Source: Paraburkholderia sp. CNPSo 3274
GTDB lineage: Bacteria > Pseudomonadota > Gammaproteobacteria > Burkholderiales > Burkholderiaceae
DNA: 42,016 nt
Direction: 5' to 3'
NCBI RefSeq assembly: GCF_024206475.1
Contig: NZ_JAMBPR010000073.1
Coordinates: 1-42,016, forward strand
In this document: positions 23,316 to 30,909 of the stretch, one piece after another
Layout of the letters: each line of letters starts with the position of its first letter
How positions within the stretch are numbered: position 1 is the stretch's first letter
The notes under the pieces: generated by a model
Told to the model about the DNA's origin: nothing
Databases searched by the model: none
What the model saw: the letters and a program-made list of their open reading frames with translations, nothing else
Translations under genes and position numbers: made by a program

Positions 23316-25856
23316 CTACGCGGAAGGCTTCATCACGTTGCGCGTGCCGTCGAAATGCCGGCGCACGCGCAGACCGTTCGCCACGACGAGCAGGCTCGCG
23401 CCCACGTCGGCGAATACGGCCATCCAGAGCGTGGCCTCGCCCGCCATCGCGAGCACAAGAAACACGGCCTTGATGCCGAGCGCAAGCGCGATGTTCTGCT
23501 TGAGCACACCCGCGGTCTTGCGCGAGAGGCCAATGAACGCGGCGATCTTGCGAGGATCGTCGTCCATGATCGCAACGTCGGCGGTTTCGAGCGCGGTCGC
23601 GGTGCCCGCCGCGCCCATCGCGAAGCCGATGTCGGCGCGCGCGAGCGCGGGCGCGTCGTTCACGCCGTCGCCGACCATTGCCGCCATGCCGTACTGCTTC
23701 GAGAGCGCGGCGATCGCGTCCTGCTTGTCCTGCGGCAGCAGATTGCCGCGCGCGTCGTCGATGCCGAGTTGATCGGCGATCGCACGCGCGGTCGACGCGT
23801 TGTCGCCGGTCAGCATGATGGGCGTCACGCCGAGCGCGCGCAAGGCCCGCACGGCCGGTGCGCTTTCCGTACGCAGCGCGTCGGCCACGGCGAACACGGC
23901 GACGGCCTCCTGCGGCGCGCACAGCACGATCGCGGTCTTGCCGGCCCGTTCCAGCGCTGCCAGTTGCGCTTCGAGTTCGGACGAGCACAAACCGAGCTCC
24001 TCCACGAGACGATGATTGCCGAGGCTCCAGAGCGTGCCGTCGATGCGCCCTTGCACGCCGCGACCGTTTAGCACCGCGAACTGATCGACAGCGAGCAGGC
24101 GCGCATCCGGCTGACGCTCCCGCCAGCCTTCGACCACCGCACGGGCGACGGGATGCGTGCTTGCATCGTCCAGACTCGCGGCGATGCGCAGTGCTTCTTG
24201 CGTCGAAAGCGGCGCTTCACTGGACTCCCCTGCGGTGGCCAGCGCCCGAACCGGTGCCGCGAGCGCATCGGTCAGGACAGGCTCGCCGCGCGTGAGTGTG
24301 CCGGTCTTGTCGAGCGCGACGGCCTTGAGCAGCCGGCCGCGTTCGAGCCACACGCCGCCCTTCACGAGCATGCCGTGGCGCGCGGCGGCGGCGAGGCCGC
24401 TCACGACCGTCACCGGCGTCGAGACGACGAGCGCGCACGGGCAGGCGATCACGAGCAGCACAAGCGCCTTGTAGAGCCACGCACTCCAAGCGCCGCCGAA
24501 CACGAGTGGCCCAGCAAGCGCCAACACCACGGCGAGCACGACCACGGCCGGCGTGTAATAGCGCGCGAACTGGTCGACGAAGCGCTGCGTGGGCGCGCGT
24601 TGCGCCTGCGCCTCCTGCACTGCCGCGGCGATGCGCGCGAGCGTGCTGTCCTTCGCGGCCGCGGTGACGTGCGCCTCGACGACGCCATCGACTACGATGC
24701 TGCCCGCGTAAAGCCCCGCGCCGGTCTCCTTGTCGACAGGCAGGCTTTCGCCCGTGATCGGCGCCTGATCGAGCGCGGCCCGGCCGGCAATCACGCGCGC
24801 GTCGAGTGGCACGCGCTGACCGGTACGCACGCGAATACGGCTGCCGACAGCCACGTCGCCCACCGCGTACTCGCGCCATTCGCCTTGCTCGGGTGCGCCA
24901 TCGGCGGCTTGCCAGACCTCGGCAATTTCCGGCGCGAGCGCGGTGAGCGCGCGGATGGCCTGACGGGCGCGTTCGAGCGAAAGCGCCTCGATTTCCTCCG
25001 CGAGGGCGAACAGGAAGACCACCATCGCCGCTTCAGGCCATTTGCCGATCGCAATGGCGCCGATCAACGCAAGCGACATCAGGAAGTAGATGTTGATCGT
25101 GAAATTGCGCAGTGCGATCCAGCCCTTGCGCAGCGTCGGCAAACCCGCGCAGACAATCGAGATGACTGCGCAAGCGAGTACAAGCAGGCTGGTTTCCCGG
25201 CCGGTGCTCCAGGCGAGCACCTCCGCGCCTGCGGCTGCCACGCCGCTCACCGCCAGCAACAGCTTCTGGCGCAGTGCGAGGCCAACAGGCGCAGGCGGAG
25301 CGGCTTGCGCGGACGCGCTATCGTCTAGCTCACGCGGCGCCATGTCGAGTGCGCGCAGCGCGGCGACGACAGGCTGCGTATCGTCGAGCTGATGATGCAC
25401 GGTCAGTTCGCGCGCAAGCAGGTCGAAGTCGAGGCGCACGACGCCCGGCATGGGCTCGAGCCGGTTGCGGATCAGGCGCTCCTCAGTTGGGCAATCCATG
25501 TTTTCGATGCGCCAGCGCGCGCGGCGCGTGCCTTCGGGCGCCGGGGACGAGTTGCGCTGACGTTGGGGCGGCGTGCTGTGCGCCGCGCCGCCGTGACAGC
25601 AGCTGTGAGCGTGCGCGTGGCCATTCGGCCCGGCTTGTCTATGGTCGTGACCGTGGTTATGGCCGTGACCATGGTCATGCTCGTGAGCGTGGGCATGATC
25701 ATGGTCGTGCCCTTGATCCAGGCCATGGTCATGCTCGTGGCGGCCGCATGCGCCACCCACGTCGCCAGACCCATGAGCGCCGCCCACCGTCCGTTCCTCA
25801 TCACGCGCGCGCAGGCGCTGCGCAATGCCGAGCCGCGACACGTAGCTCTGGTTCAT
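23316..25856 (-). CDS. Heavy-metal P1B-type ATPase (Cd/Zn/Pb exporter)
   Basis: This inner-membrane pump of 846 residues is similar to CadA/ZntA/PbrA. The N-terminus has a very His/Asp-rich stretch (about residues 40-80, many His-Asp-His-Gly repeats) and then one HMA domain with MDCPTEE. The membrane CPC motif (IACPCALVVSTPV), phosphorylation site DKTGTLT, the His-Pro of STHPVARAV and GDGVNDAPAL are all present. CPC with a divergent CadR/PbrR-type regulator points to Cd(II), Zn(II) or Pb(II) export. The start MNQSYVSRLG follows GGGAG; a Met 9 codons upstream is less likely. The gene is controlled by the MerR-type promoter immediately upstream. Confidence 0.93.
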   Translation of the reverse strand: MNQSYVSRLGIAQRLRARDEERTVGGAHGSGDVGGACGRHEHDHGLDQGHDHDHAHAHEHDHGHGHNHGHDHRQAGPNGHAHAHSCCHGGAAHSTPPQRQRNSSPAPEGTRRARWRIENMDCPTEERLIRNRLEPMPGVVRLDFDLLARELTVHHQLDDTQPVVAALRALDMAPRELDDSASAQAAPPAPVGLALRQKLLLAVSGVAAAGAEVLAWSTGRETSLLVLACAVISIVCAGLPTLRKGWIALRNFTINIYFLMSLALIGAIAIGKWPEAAMVVFLFALAEEIEALSLERARQAIRALTALAPEIAEVWQAADGAPEQGEWREYAVGDVAVGSRIRVRTGQRVPLDARVIAGRAALDQAPITGESLPVDKETGAGLYAGSIVVDGVVEAHVTAAAKDSTLARIAAAVQEAQAQRAPTQRFVDQFARYYTPAVVVLAVVLALAGPLVFGGAWSAWLYKALVLLVIACPCALVVSTPVTVVSGLAAAARHGMLVKGGVWLERGRLLKAVALDKTGTLTRGEPVLTDALAAPVRALATAGESSEAPLSTQEALRIAASLDDASTHPVARAVVEGWRERQPDARLLAVDQFAVLNGRGVQGRIDGTLWSLGNHRLVEELGLCSSELEAQLAALERAGKTAIVLCAPQEAVAVFAVADALRTESAPAVRALRALGVTPIMLTGDNASTARAIADQLGIDDARGNLLPQDKQDAIAALSKQYGMAAMVGDGVNDAPALARADIGFAMGAAGTATALETADVAIMDDDPRKIAAFIGLSRKTAGVLKQNIALALGIKAVFLVLAMAGEATLWMAVFADVGASLLVVANGLRVRRHFDGTRNVMKPSA

Positions 25857-25885
25857 AGCCGGTTTCTCCCAAAAGTGACACAATC

Positions 25886-25916
25886 ATTGAACAGCCTGTA
25901 GCCACTACAGGGTCAA
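25886..25916 (-). promoter_or_regulatory. MerR-type promoter/operator of the metal ATPase
   Basis: On the minus strand, -35 TTGACC and -10 TTCAAT are separated by 19 bases, the overlong spacer that MerR-family activators twist into register. The spacer carries a perfect dyad: CCTGTAG (25895-25901), three bases, CTACAGG (25905-25911). The arrangement closely follows known cadA and pbrA promoters. Confidence 0.88.
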
Positions 25917-25938
25917 GTCATTTGGGAGAGCCGCGACT

Positions 25939-26424
25939 ATGCGAATTGGTGAACTGGCGCGCTGCGCGCACTGCGATGTCGAAACGGTGCGCTTTTATGA
26001 GCGCGAAGGCCTGCTGGACGAGCCCGCGCGCGAAACCAACGGATACCGCTGCTACACGGCCGTACACGCCGCGCAACTCAACTTCATCCGCCATTGCCGG
26101 TCGCTGGGCATCGGGCTCGCGGACATCCGCATGCTGCGCCGCTTCCAGGCCGACCCGAGCCAGCCCTGCGACGAAGTCAACGAATTAATCGACAGCCAGA
26201 TCGAGCGCATTCATCAGCAGATCGAATCGATGCGCGTACTCGAGCAGCAATTACGCACGCTGCGCGAGAGCTGCCACGCCCACCAGAGCAGCAGCGCGGA
26301 GTGCGGGATCATGAAGAGCCTCGAACAGCCCATCGACGACGAAAGCTGCTCATGCCACGGCGACGGGCAAGCTGCACACGACGCGCCGCCTGCAGACGGC
26401 GCGCCTTCCCCTCACCGCCACTAG
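25939..26424 (+). CDS. cadR: MerR-family metal regulator, CadR/PbrR type
   Basis: This 161-residue metal-sensing regulator activates the divergent ATPase gene. The N-terminal winged helix (MRIGELARCAHCDVETVRFY) is followed by a long dimerisation helix and the metal-binding loop. Cys77 and Cys112 align exactly with the CadR/PbrR metal ligands, and the third Cys lies at 122 (119 in CadR). The His/Cys-rich tail (CSCHGDGQAAHD, ending HRH) is like CadR, which uses it as a second metal site. GGGAG precedes the ATG. Cd versus Pb specificity cannot be settled from sequence. Confidence 0.9.
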   Translation: MRIGELARCAHCDVETVRFYEREGLLDEPARETNGYRCYTAVHAAQLNFIRHCRSLGIGLADIRMLRRFQADPSQPCDEVNELIDSQIERIHQQIESMRVLEQQLRTLRESCHAHQSSSAECGIMKSLEQPIDDESCSCHGDGQAAHDAPPADGAPSPHRH

Positions 26425-26428
26425 AAAC

Positions 26429-27889
26429 TCAACGCGCGGCAGCGATCACTTCGGCCACGGTGGCCGTGAGCTTTTTCGCATAGGGAACATGCAGGAACTC
26501 GTTCGGTCCGTGCGCGTTGGACTTCGGGCCGAGCACGCCGCACACCATGAACTGCGACTTGGGAAAACCTGCCTGCAGCACGTTCATGAGCGGAATCGTG
26601 CCGCCCTGCCCGAGATAAGCGCAGTCCGCGCCGAAATGCGTGCGCGAGGCGGCGTTGAGCGCTTCGGTGAGCCACGGAGCGAGTTCCGGCGCGCTCCAGC
26701 CGTTGGCCGCGCCCGCGTCCGGCTTGAAGGTGACCTTTGCGTTATACGGCGGATCGAGTTCGAGCAGCGCCTTCAGTTCGGCTACGGCCTTCGAAGCCTC
26801 GACTAGCGGCGGCAAACGCAGCGAGAGCTTGAACGCCGTGCGCGGCCGCAGCACGTTGCCGGCGTCGGCGAGTGCGGGCAGGCCTGCCGCGCCCGTGACC
26901 GAAAGCGAGGGCCGCCATGTGGAATCGAGCAGCGCCTGCTGCGGGTCAGTGGTGGTGGGCAGCACGCGCCGGCCGTCCAGGCCGCATGCCCAAGGCATAC
27001 TCTTCCAGACGTTTTCGCCAAGGATCTTCGCCGTGGCCTCGGCTTCGCTCAAGCGCTGCGAGGGAATCGCGCAATGGAAACCCTTGGGCAGCAGCGTGCC
27101 GCTCGCGGCGTCTTCGAGACGCTCGAAGAGCTGCCGCATCACCCGGAAGCTGGACGGCGCAATGCCTCCGTATGAGCCCGAGTGAATGCCCTCCTCGAGC
27201 ACTTCGACTTCGAGGTCGCCCGCCACGAGCCCGCGCAGCGACGTGGTAAGCCATAGCTGATCGTAATTGCCCGCGCCCGAATCGAGACAAACGACGAGAC
27301 CGACATTGCCGAGCCGCTCGCGCAGCGCATCGACATAAGGCAGCAGGTCGTAGCTGCCCGACTCCTCGCAGGTTTCGATGAGACCCACGCAGCGCGGACG
27401 CTCGATGCCTTGGGCGTCGAGCGCCGCGAGCGCCGTGACGCTCGCGTAGATCGCGTAGCCGTCGTCAGCGCCGCCGCGACCGTAGAGGCGGCCGTCTTCA
27501 AGCTTCGGCGTCCAGGGGCCGAGGTCGTTGCGCCAGCCAGCGAATTCCGGCTGCTTGTCGAGGTGGCCGTAGAGCACGACCGTCTCGCTGCTTCCCGAGC
27601 GCGTGGCGGGCGCCTCGAAGAAAATCACCGGCGTGCGATTGGGCAGGCGCACGATCTCCAGCGTCAGGCCGCGCACCGGCTGCTGTTCCGCCCACTTCGC
27701 AGCCTCTTGCACGACGCGCTCGAGATAGCCGTGCTGCGCCCACTGCGGGTCGAATGCCGGACTCTTGGCGGGCACCGCGATGTAGTCGGTCAACGCGGGC
27801 ACGATCTCGTCATGCCATTTACGTTCGACGAAGACGCGCAATTCGTCGTGGTCGAGTTGGCGGGCGGCCTCGGACGGGTCGGAGATCAT
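26429..27889 (-). CDS. M20 family metallopeptidase (dipeptidase-like)
   Basis: This 486-residue di-zinc hydrolase of the M20/DapE/carnosinase group is probably a cytoplasmic dipeptidase. The metal-site motifs are YGHLDKQPEF (His, Asp), GRGGADDGYA (bridging Asp), ETCEESGS (catalytic and ligand Glu), and a C-terminal His in GPKSNAHGPNE. The dimerisation lid lies in the middle. The start MISDPSEAARQ follows GGGAA; the frame runs 32 codons further upstream without features. It is convergent with the cadR-like gene, with only 4 bases between the stop codons. The exact peptide substrate is unknown. Confidence 0.9.
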   Translation of the reverse strand: MISDPSEAARQLDHDELRVFVERKWHDEIVPALTDYIAVPAKSPAFDPQWAQHGYLERVVQEAAKWAEQQPVRGLTLEIVRLPNRTPVIFFEAPATRSGSSETVVLYGHLDKQPEFAGWRNDLGPWTPKLEDGRLYGRGGADDGYAIYASVTALAALDAQGIERPRCVGLIETCEESGSYDLLPYVDALRERLGNVGLVVCLDSGAGNYDQLWLTTSLRGLVAGDLEVEVLEEGIHSGSYGGIAPSSFRVMRQLFERLEDAASGTLLPKGFHCAIPSQRLSEAEATAKILGENVWKSMPWACGLDGRRVLPTTTDPQQALLDSTWRPSLSVTGAAGLPALADAGNVLRPRTAFKLSLRLPPLVEASKAVAELKALLELDPPYNAKVTFKPDAGAANGWSAPELAPWLTEALNAASRTHFGADCAYLGQGGTIPLMNVLQAGFPKSQFMVCGVLGPKSNAHGPNEFLHVPYAKKLTATVAEVIAAAR

Positions 27890-28061
27890 GGTGTGGGTTC
27901 CCAGCGATGAAAAACTCGATGATAGACCCGAACCCCGGCCCGCCGACACCCCTCGCGCCCAGTGTTGACCGTTCGGCCAAGGCATGGCGTGCGCTCAGGG
28001 CCAATCCGCGCGACAATGATGAATCGGGCATATTCCGCCCTTTTTTCTGGAGAATGAAAAT

Positions 28062-28382
28062 ATGGTGAGCCGTTCCGTCTTCGAGATCGTCGTTCTCGCA
28101 GCGGTGGTCGCGCTCTACTTTCTCCCGGCGCTGATCGCCGACAGGCGTCAGCGTCACGACCTGCTGGTCATCGCGGTGTTCAATGCCGTGCTCGGCTGGA
28201 CGCTGCTCGGATGGCTGCTGGCGTTCTTCTGGGCGCTTCAACCGAATCCGCCGAAGGATCTCGGCGGCCAGACCAAAGTCCGCAGCCGCCGGCTCGGCAT
28301 GCTGCTCTTCTCGCGCCGTCTCGACGATCGGGTCCAGGCGCGCGAAACGCGCACCTCCGAGAGCAAGCGTTCCCCGCATTGA
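28062..28382 (+). CDS. Superinfection immunity-like membrane protein
   Basis: A 106-residue inner-membrane protein with two hydrophobic helices. It matches the Imm_superinfect family, related to phage T4 Imm, through YFLPALIADRR and then FNAVLGWTLLGWLLAFFWAL. In T4, Imm blocks DNA injection by superinfecting phages; chromosomal homologues are common and mostly uncharacterised. The charged C-terminal tail (about residues 66-106) is cytoplasmic by the positive-inside rule. GGAGA precedes the ATG. No other phage genes are nearby, so an antiphage role is only a family-based possibility. Confidence 0.8.
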   Translation: MVSRSVFEIVVLAAVVALYFLPALIADRRQRHDLLVIAVFNAVLGWTLLGWLLAFFWALQPNPPKDLGGQTKVRSRRLGMLLFSRRLDDRVQARETRTSESKRSPH

Positions 28383-28583
28383 GGCCGTCCCGGCTTGTCC
28401 ATTTGGCCAACGTTGCAGGCCATGGCGCACACGCGCCTCCGTCGCATGAAATAATGAGCCGGAATCGAGCTGCGGTGGCCGCCCCGTTTTGATCGCGCAA
28501 TATGAGGCTGAAGTACACAGGCCTGTGCCACCGCTCAAGTCACCCTGACACCGATCAGCAACCCTCAACACGGAGCCCCCGTC

Positions 28584-29216
28584 ATGCCACACGCCGCCCC
28601 GCTGCTCGCCTTTGCCGCCGTCGCGCTCGGCATGGCGCTCACGCCCGGACCCAACATGATCTATCTGATCTCGCGCTCGATCTGCCAGGGTCGCAAGGCT
28701 GGCCTGATTTCCCTGGGCGGGGTCGCGCTCGGCTTCGTGTTCTACATGCTCTGCGCCGCCTTCGGCATTACCGCGTTGCTCATGGCCGTGCCGTTCGCCT
28801 ACGACGCGCTGCGCCTGGGCGGCGCGCTCTACCTGTTCTGGCTCGCATGGCAGGCGCTCAAGCCCGGCGGCCGCTCGCCGTTCCAGGTGCGCGACTTGCC
28901 CGCCGACCGCCCGCGCAAGCTCTTTCTGATGGGGTTCGTCACGAACCTGCTGAATCCGAAAATCGCCATTCTGTATTTGTCGCTGCTGCCGCAGTTCATC
29001 GACCCGCATCACGGCAGCGTGCTCACGCAGTCCATCGTGCTCGGCAGCGTGCAGATCGCGCTTTCGATCAGCGTGAATGCAGCCGTTGCGATGACGGCAG
29101 GGACGATTGCAACGTTTCTCGGCGACCGGCCAGGCTGGCTCAAGCTTCAGCGCTGGCTCATGGGTACGGTGCTGGCTGGACTCGCCGTGCGTATCGCAGC
29201 CGAAGGCCAGCGATAA
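28584..29216 (+). CDS. LysE/RhtB family amino-acid exporter
   Basis: The 210-residue inner-membrane protein has about six hydrophobic helices and the family signature GMALTPGPNMIYLISRS near the N-terminus, plus GFVTNLLNPKIAILYLSLLP at its middle. Members export amino acids or homoserine lactone-like compounds; the substrate is unknown here. A GGAG site lies 8 bases before the ATG. It is monocistronic, with no adjacent LysR or Lrp regulator. Confidence 0.9.
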   Translation: MPHAAPLLAFAAVALGMALTPGPNMIYLISRSICQGRKAGLISLGGVALGFVFYMLCAAFGITALLMAVPFAYDALRLGGALYLFWLAWQALKPGGRSPFQVRDLPADRPRKLFLMGFVTNLLNPKIAILYLSLLPQFIDPHHGSVLTQSIVLGSVQIALSISVNAAVAMTAGTIATFLGDRPGWLKLQRWLMGTVLAGLAVRIAAEGQR

Positions 29217-29314
29217 AGCAAACGGCCGGGCGCATTTGGCCCGGCCGCGACTTCGTCCGTTTTGGCACGCCTGCGGCGCGTGTGCGCGTCCGCAGATCTG
29301 CCTCGGTCTGCGCT

Positions 29315-29602
29315 TCAGATCCCGCCGATGGCCCTCCCGCCAGCCGGGCTGCGCATCTTGACGAATGCCGCGGGGATCGAGCGGGGTTCGATCTGCACCA
29401 TGTCTTGAGCGAACATATCCTGGCGCAGTTCGCCGTGCTCGTCGAACCACTGGCAGATCAGCCAGTGACCGCTGGCAAAGCCAACCGGGCCCGCATACAT
29501 GACGGTCATGCGCGGACCGCCCGACTTCAGGGTGACAACGTCGCCAATTCCGGCCATGGCAGCGAGCGGCTTTTCGGCTACGTCGATGGTCGTATCAAGC
29601 AT
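29315..29602 (-). CDS. YodC family protein (DUF2158)
   Basis: The 95-residue protein has the small beta-barrel DUF2158 domain at about residues 18-70: GDVVTLKSGGPRMTV, then CQWFDEHGELRQDMF. The family is predicted to be cytoplasmic and its function is unknown. A GGGGAA ribosome site precedes the ATG. Directly upstream lies a hairpin with a U6 tract, which could stop transcription before the gene (see the attenuator entry), so its expression may be conditional. Confidence 0.85.
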   Translation of the reverse strand: MLDTTIDVAEKPLAAMAGIGDVVTLKSGGPRMTVMYAGPVGFASGHWLICQWFDEHGELRQDMFAQDMVQIEPRSIPAAFVKMRSPAGGRAIGGI

Positions 29603-29632
29603 GATGTTCCCCGTTAAAAAAGTCGCACAGAG

Positions 29633-29701
29633 AAAAAACCCGGGCGGGTTAGCACCCCCGGCTCCCTACCGCCCTTTCGATAATGAGAATGGGGCGGTCA
29701 T
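29633..29701 (-). promoter_or_regulatory. Candidate transcription attenuator upstream of the DUF2158 gene
   Basis: Reading the minus strand, segment A ACCGCCC (29698-29692) can pair with B GGGCGGT (29674-29668). Then CCGGGGGT-GCTA-ACCC-GC-CCGG (29661-29640) forms a hairpin followed by GTTTTTT, a good terminator. B can instead pair with CCGCCC (29647-29642) inside the terminator, giving mutually exclusive structures. A short ORF of 11 codons (29701-29666, MTAPFSLSKGR) spans A and B. This is attenuator-like architecture. It is inferred from sequence only. Confidence 0.45.
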
Positions 29702-30135
29702 TAATAAGTTTCGCAAGACTAACAACTCGAATTAATGCGCGCAAGTGATTTCCATTAAACCTGCCGAAAACCCTGTTATTCGACGCACGGCGAAACCACC
29801 GTTTATTCCCGCCCCGCACAATTTACGCAGAAGCCGTACACGGCTGGCAAAAGCTACCGGACACGGTGCCTCCACGAAACAGTCATATTATTTCGAATCC
29901 ACAGCCAGAAAATACCGCATCGCAACGGCAATAAACATGGCACGGAGCGACCGCATTAACGTTTACGTCCGGGCCCAGCCAGAGCGAGTGGAAACGTTTT
30001 CCGCACCAATAAACCGCCCGTTCGATTAATTCGCTCGCGCCGCACTCGAACTGTTCGTCTGCGCGCAAATCCTCATGTTTTACTGGAGGGCTTCAAAATA
30101 TATGCGGTTGAAATACGGCTGTCACTTAAATCGAA

Positions 30136-30151
30136 TTGCACTGCGGTGCAA
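30136..30151. repeat. Short dyad TTGCAC-N4-GTGCAA
   Basis: A perfect 6-bp inverted repeat around TGCG. The same half-sites with a 5-base spacer occur in the core of the long inverted repeat at 9938-9954. It may be a regulator site or simply part of a 3'-end hairpin, since it follows the terminator on the minus strand. Confidence 0.4.
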
Positions 30152-30181
30152 AAAAACCCCATCCGCCAAAACCGGATGGGG
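30152..30181 (-). terminator. Rho-independent terminator of the RpiR-C45-aminotransferase group
   Basis: On the minus strand, CCCCATCCG and CGGATGGGG form a perfect 9-bp stem around a 7-base loop, followed by seven T (30156-30150). It lies about 30 bases after the stop codon of the last gene and is strong enough to end the whole unit. Confidence 0.88.
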
Positions 30182-30212
30182 CGCGCGTGTGCAGGGCGCG
30201 GTCAGGCCGCGC

Positions 30213-30779
30213 TTATTCAGCAAACGGTAGTGTCGTCTGGCCTTCGGCGCGCATGCCGAAGACGTTGAGCGTCACCGCGACAAGCGCGTAGTAGCCAAGC
30301 AGTCCGACCAGATTGATCGTGGTTTTGTGGCCAAAGCGCTCGATGGCACGCGCGTAGGTCGCGTCGGAAACACGCTTCGTGTCGTACAGCTCGGTCGTGA
30401 ATGCGTAGATCAGCGCGTCGTCGGGCTCTTCGAACTGCGGCGTGGCGCCCGTACGGATTTGCTCAGCCAGCGCCTCGGGTACGCCCGCCTTCAGCGCGAT
30501 GGGATAGTGGATGTACCACTCGGCCTGCGCCTGCCAGCGTGTAGCCGTGACGAGAATCGCCAGTTCGGAGAGGCGCAGCGACAGGCCCGTCTGGTAGCGG
30601 CAGAACGCGCCAAGGCGCTGCGCATGCTGCGCCAGTTCCGGGCTGTGGATCCAGCCGAGGAACGGGCCGTTGAGGTTGCCGCGCGGACCGGAAAGAATCT
30701 CGTCCAGCACCGCCTTCTGCTCCGGCGAAGCCTGGGCAGCGTCGAATGCGGGAAGCCGCGAGGTCGGGTTTTGCGTCAT
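30213..30779 (-). CDS. Carboxymuconolactone decarboxylase family protein
   Basis: The 188-residue protein is of the CMD/AhpD-like all-helical fold. The conserved segment around LSELAILVTATRWQAQAEWYIHYPIALKAGV is the CMD core. It has EWxxH but no CxxC pair, so it is not a thiol peroxidase of the AhpD type. It may be a lactone-handling enzyme or of unknown activity. It is the last gene of a same-strand group and is followed by a strong terminator. The gap of 130 bases to the aminotransferase gene contains 15-bp tandem repeats, so co-transcription is likely but not certain. Confidence 0.85.
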   Translation of the reverse strand: MTQNPTSRLPAFDAAQASPEQKAVLDEILSGPRGNLNGPFLGWIHSPELAQHAQRLGAFCRYQTGLSLRLSELAILVTATRWQAQAEWYIHYPIALKAGVPEALAEQIRTGATPQFEEPDDALIYAFTTELYDTKRVSDATYARAIERFGHKTTINLVGLLGYYALVAVTLNVFGMRAEGQTTLPFAE

Positions 30780-30824
30780 CGATGGACTCCGTTGGAGGTC
30801 ATAGCCGGTCGCGCGCGACCGTTC

Positions 30825-30865
30825 GCGGTCGCCGCGATTGCGGTCGCCGCGATTGCGGTCGCCGC
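30825..30865. repeat. 15-bp tandem repeat, 2.7 copies
   Basis: The unit GCGGTCGCCGCGATT occurs at 30825-30839 and 30840-30854, then partially at 30855-30865. It lies in the gap between the CMD-family gene and the aminotransferase gene. It could vary in copy number by slippage; no function is evident. Confidence 0.85.
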
Positions 30866-30909
30866 AAGCGGCGGACAGTTAGTTGCACATCATTCCCACA
30901 CGGCGAAGC

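Larger units (their letters stand above)
29603..30212. other. AT-rich intergenic region
   Basis: About 610 bases of clearly lower GC than the rest. It contains the attenuator-like leader of the DUF2158 gene (29633-29701), a dyad TTGCAC-TGCG-GTGCAA (30136-30151) and the terminator of the convergently placed downstream unit. A 94-codon plus-strand frame (29745-30029) lacks a ribosome site and recognisable features, so I do not call it a gene. A small RNA is possible but not shown. Confidence 0.4.

Noticed and set aside
29679..29690. GATAATGAGAAT, a match to two of three Fur-box hexamers
   Set aside because: The third hexamer is GC-rich and does not match. The sequence sits in the loop between the leader's pairing segments, and no iron genes are near.
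29745..30029. 94-codon plus-strand frame in the AT-rich gap
   Set aside because: No ribosome site, no domain, mixed basic composition, and no neighbour on this strand.
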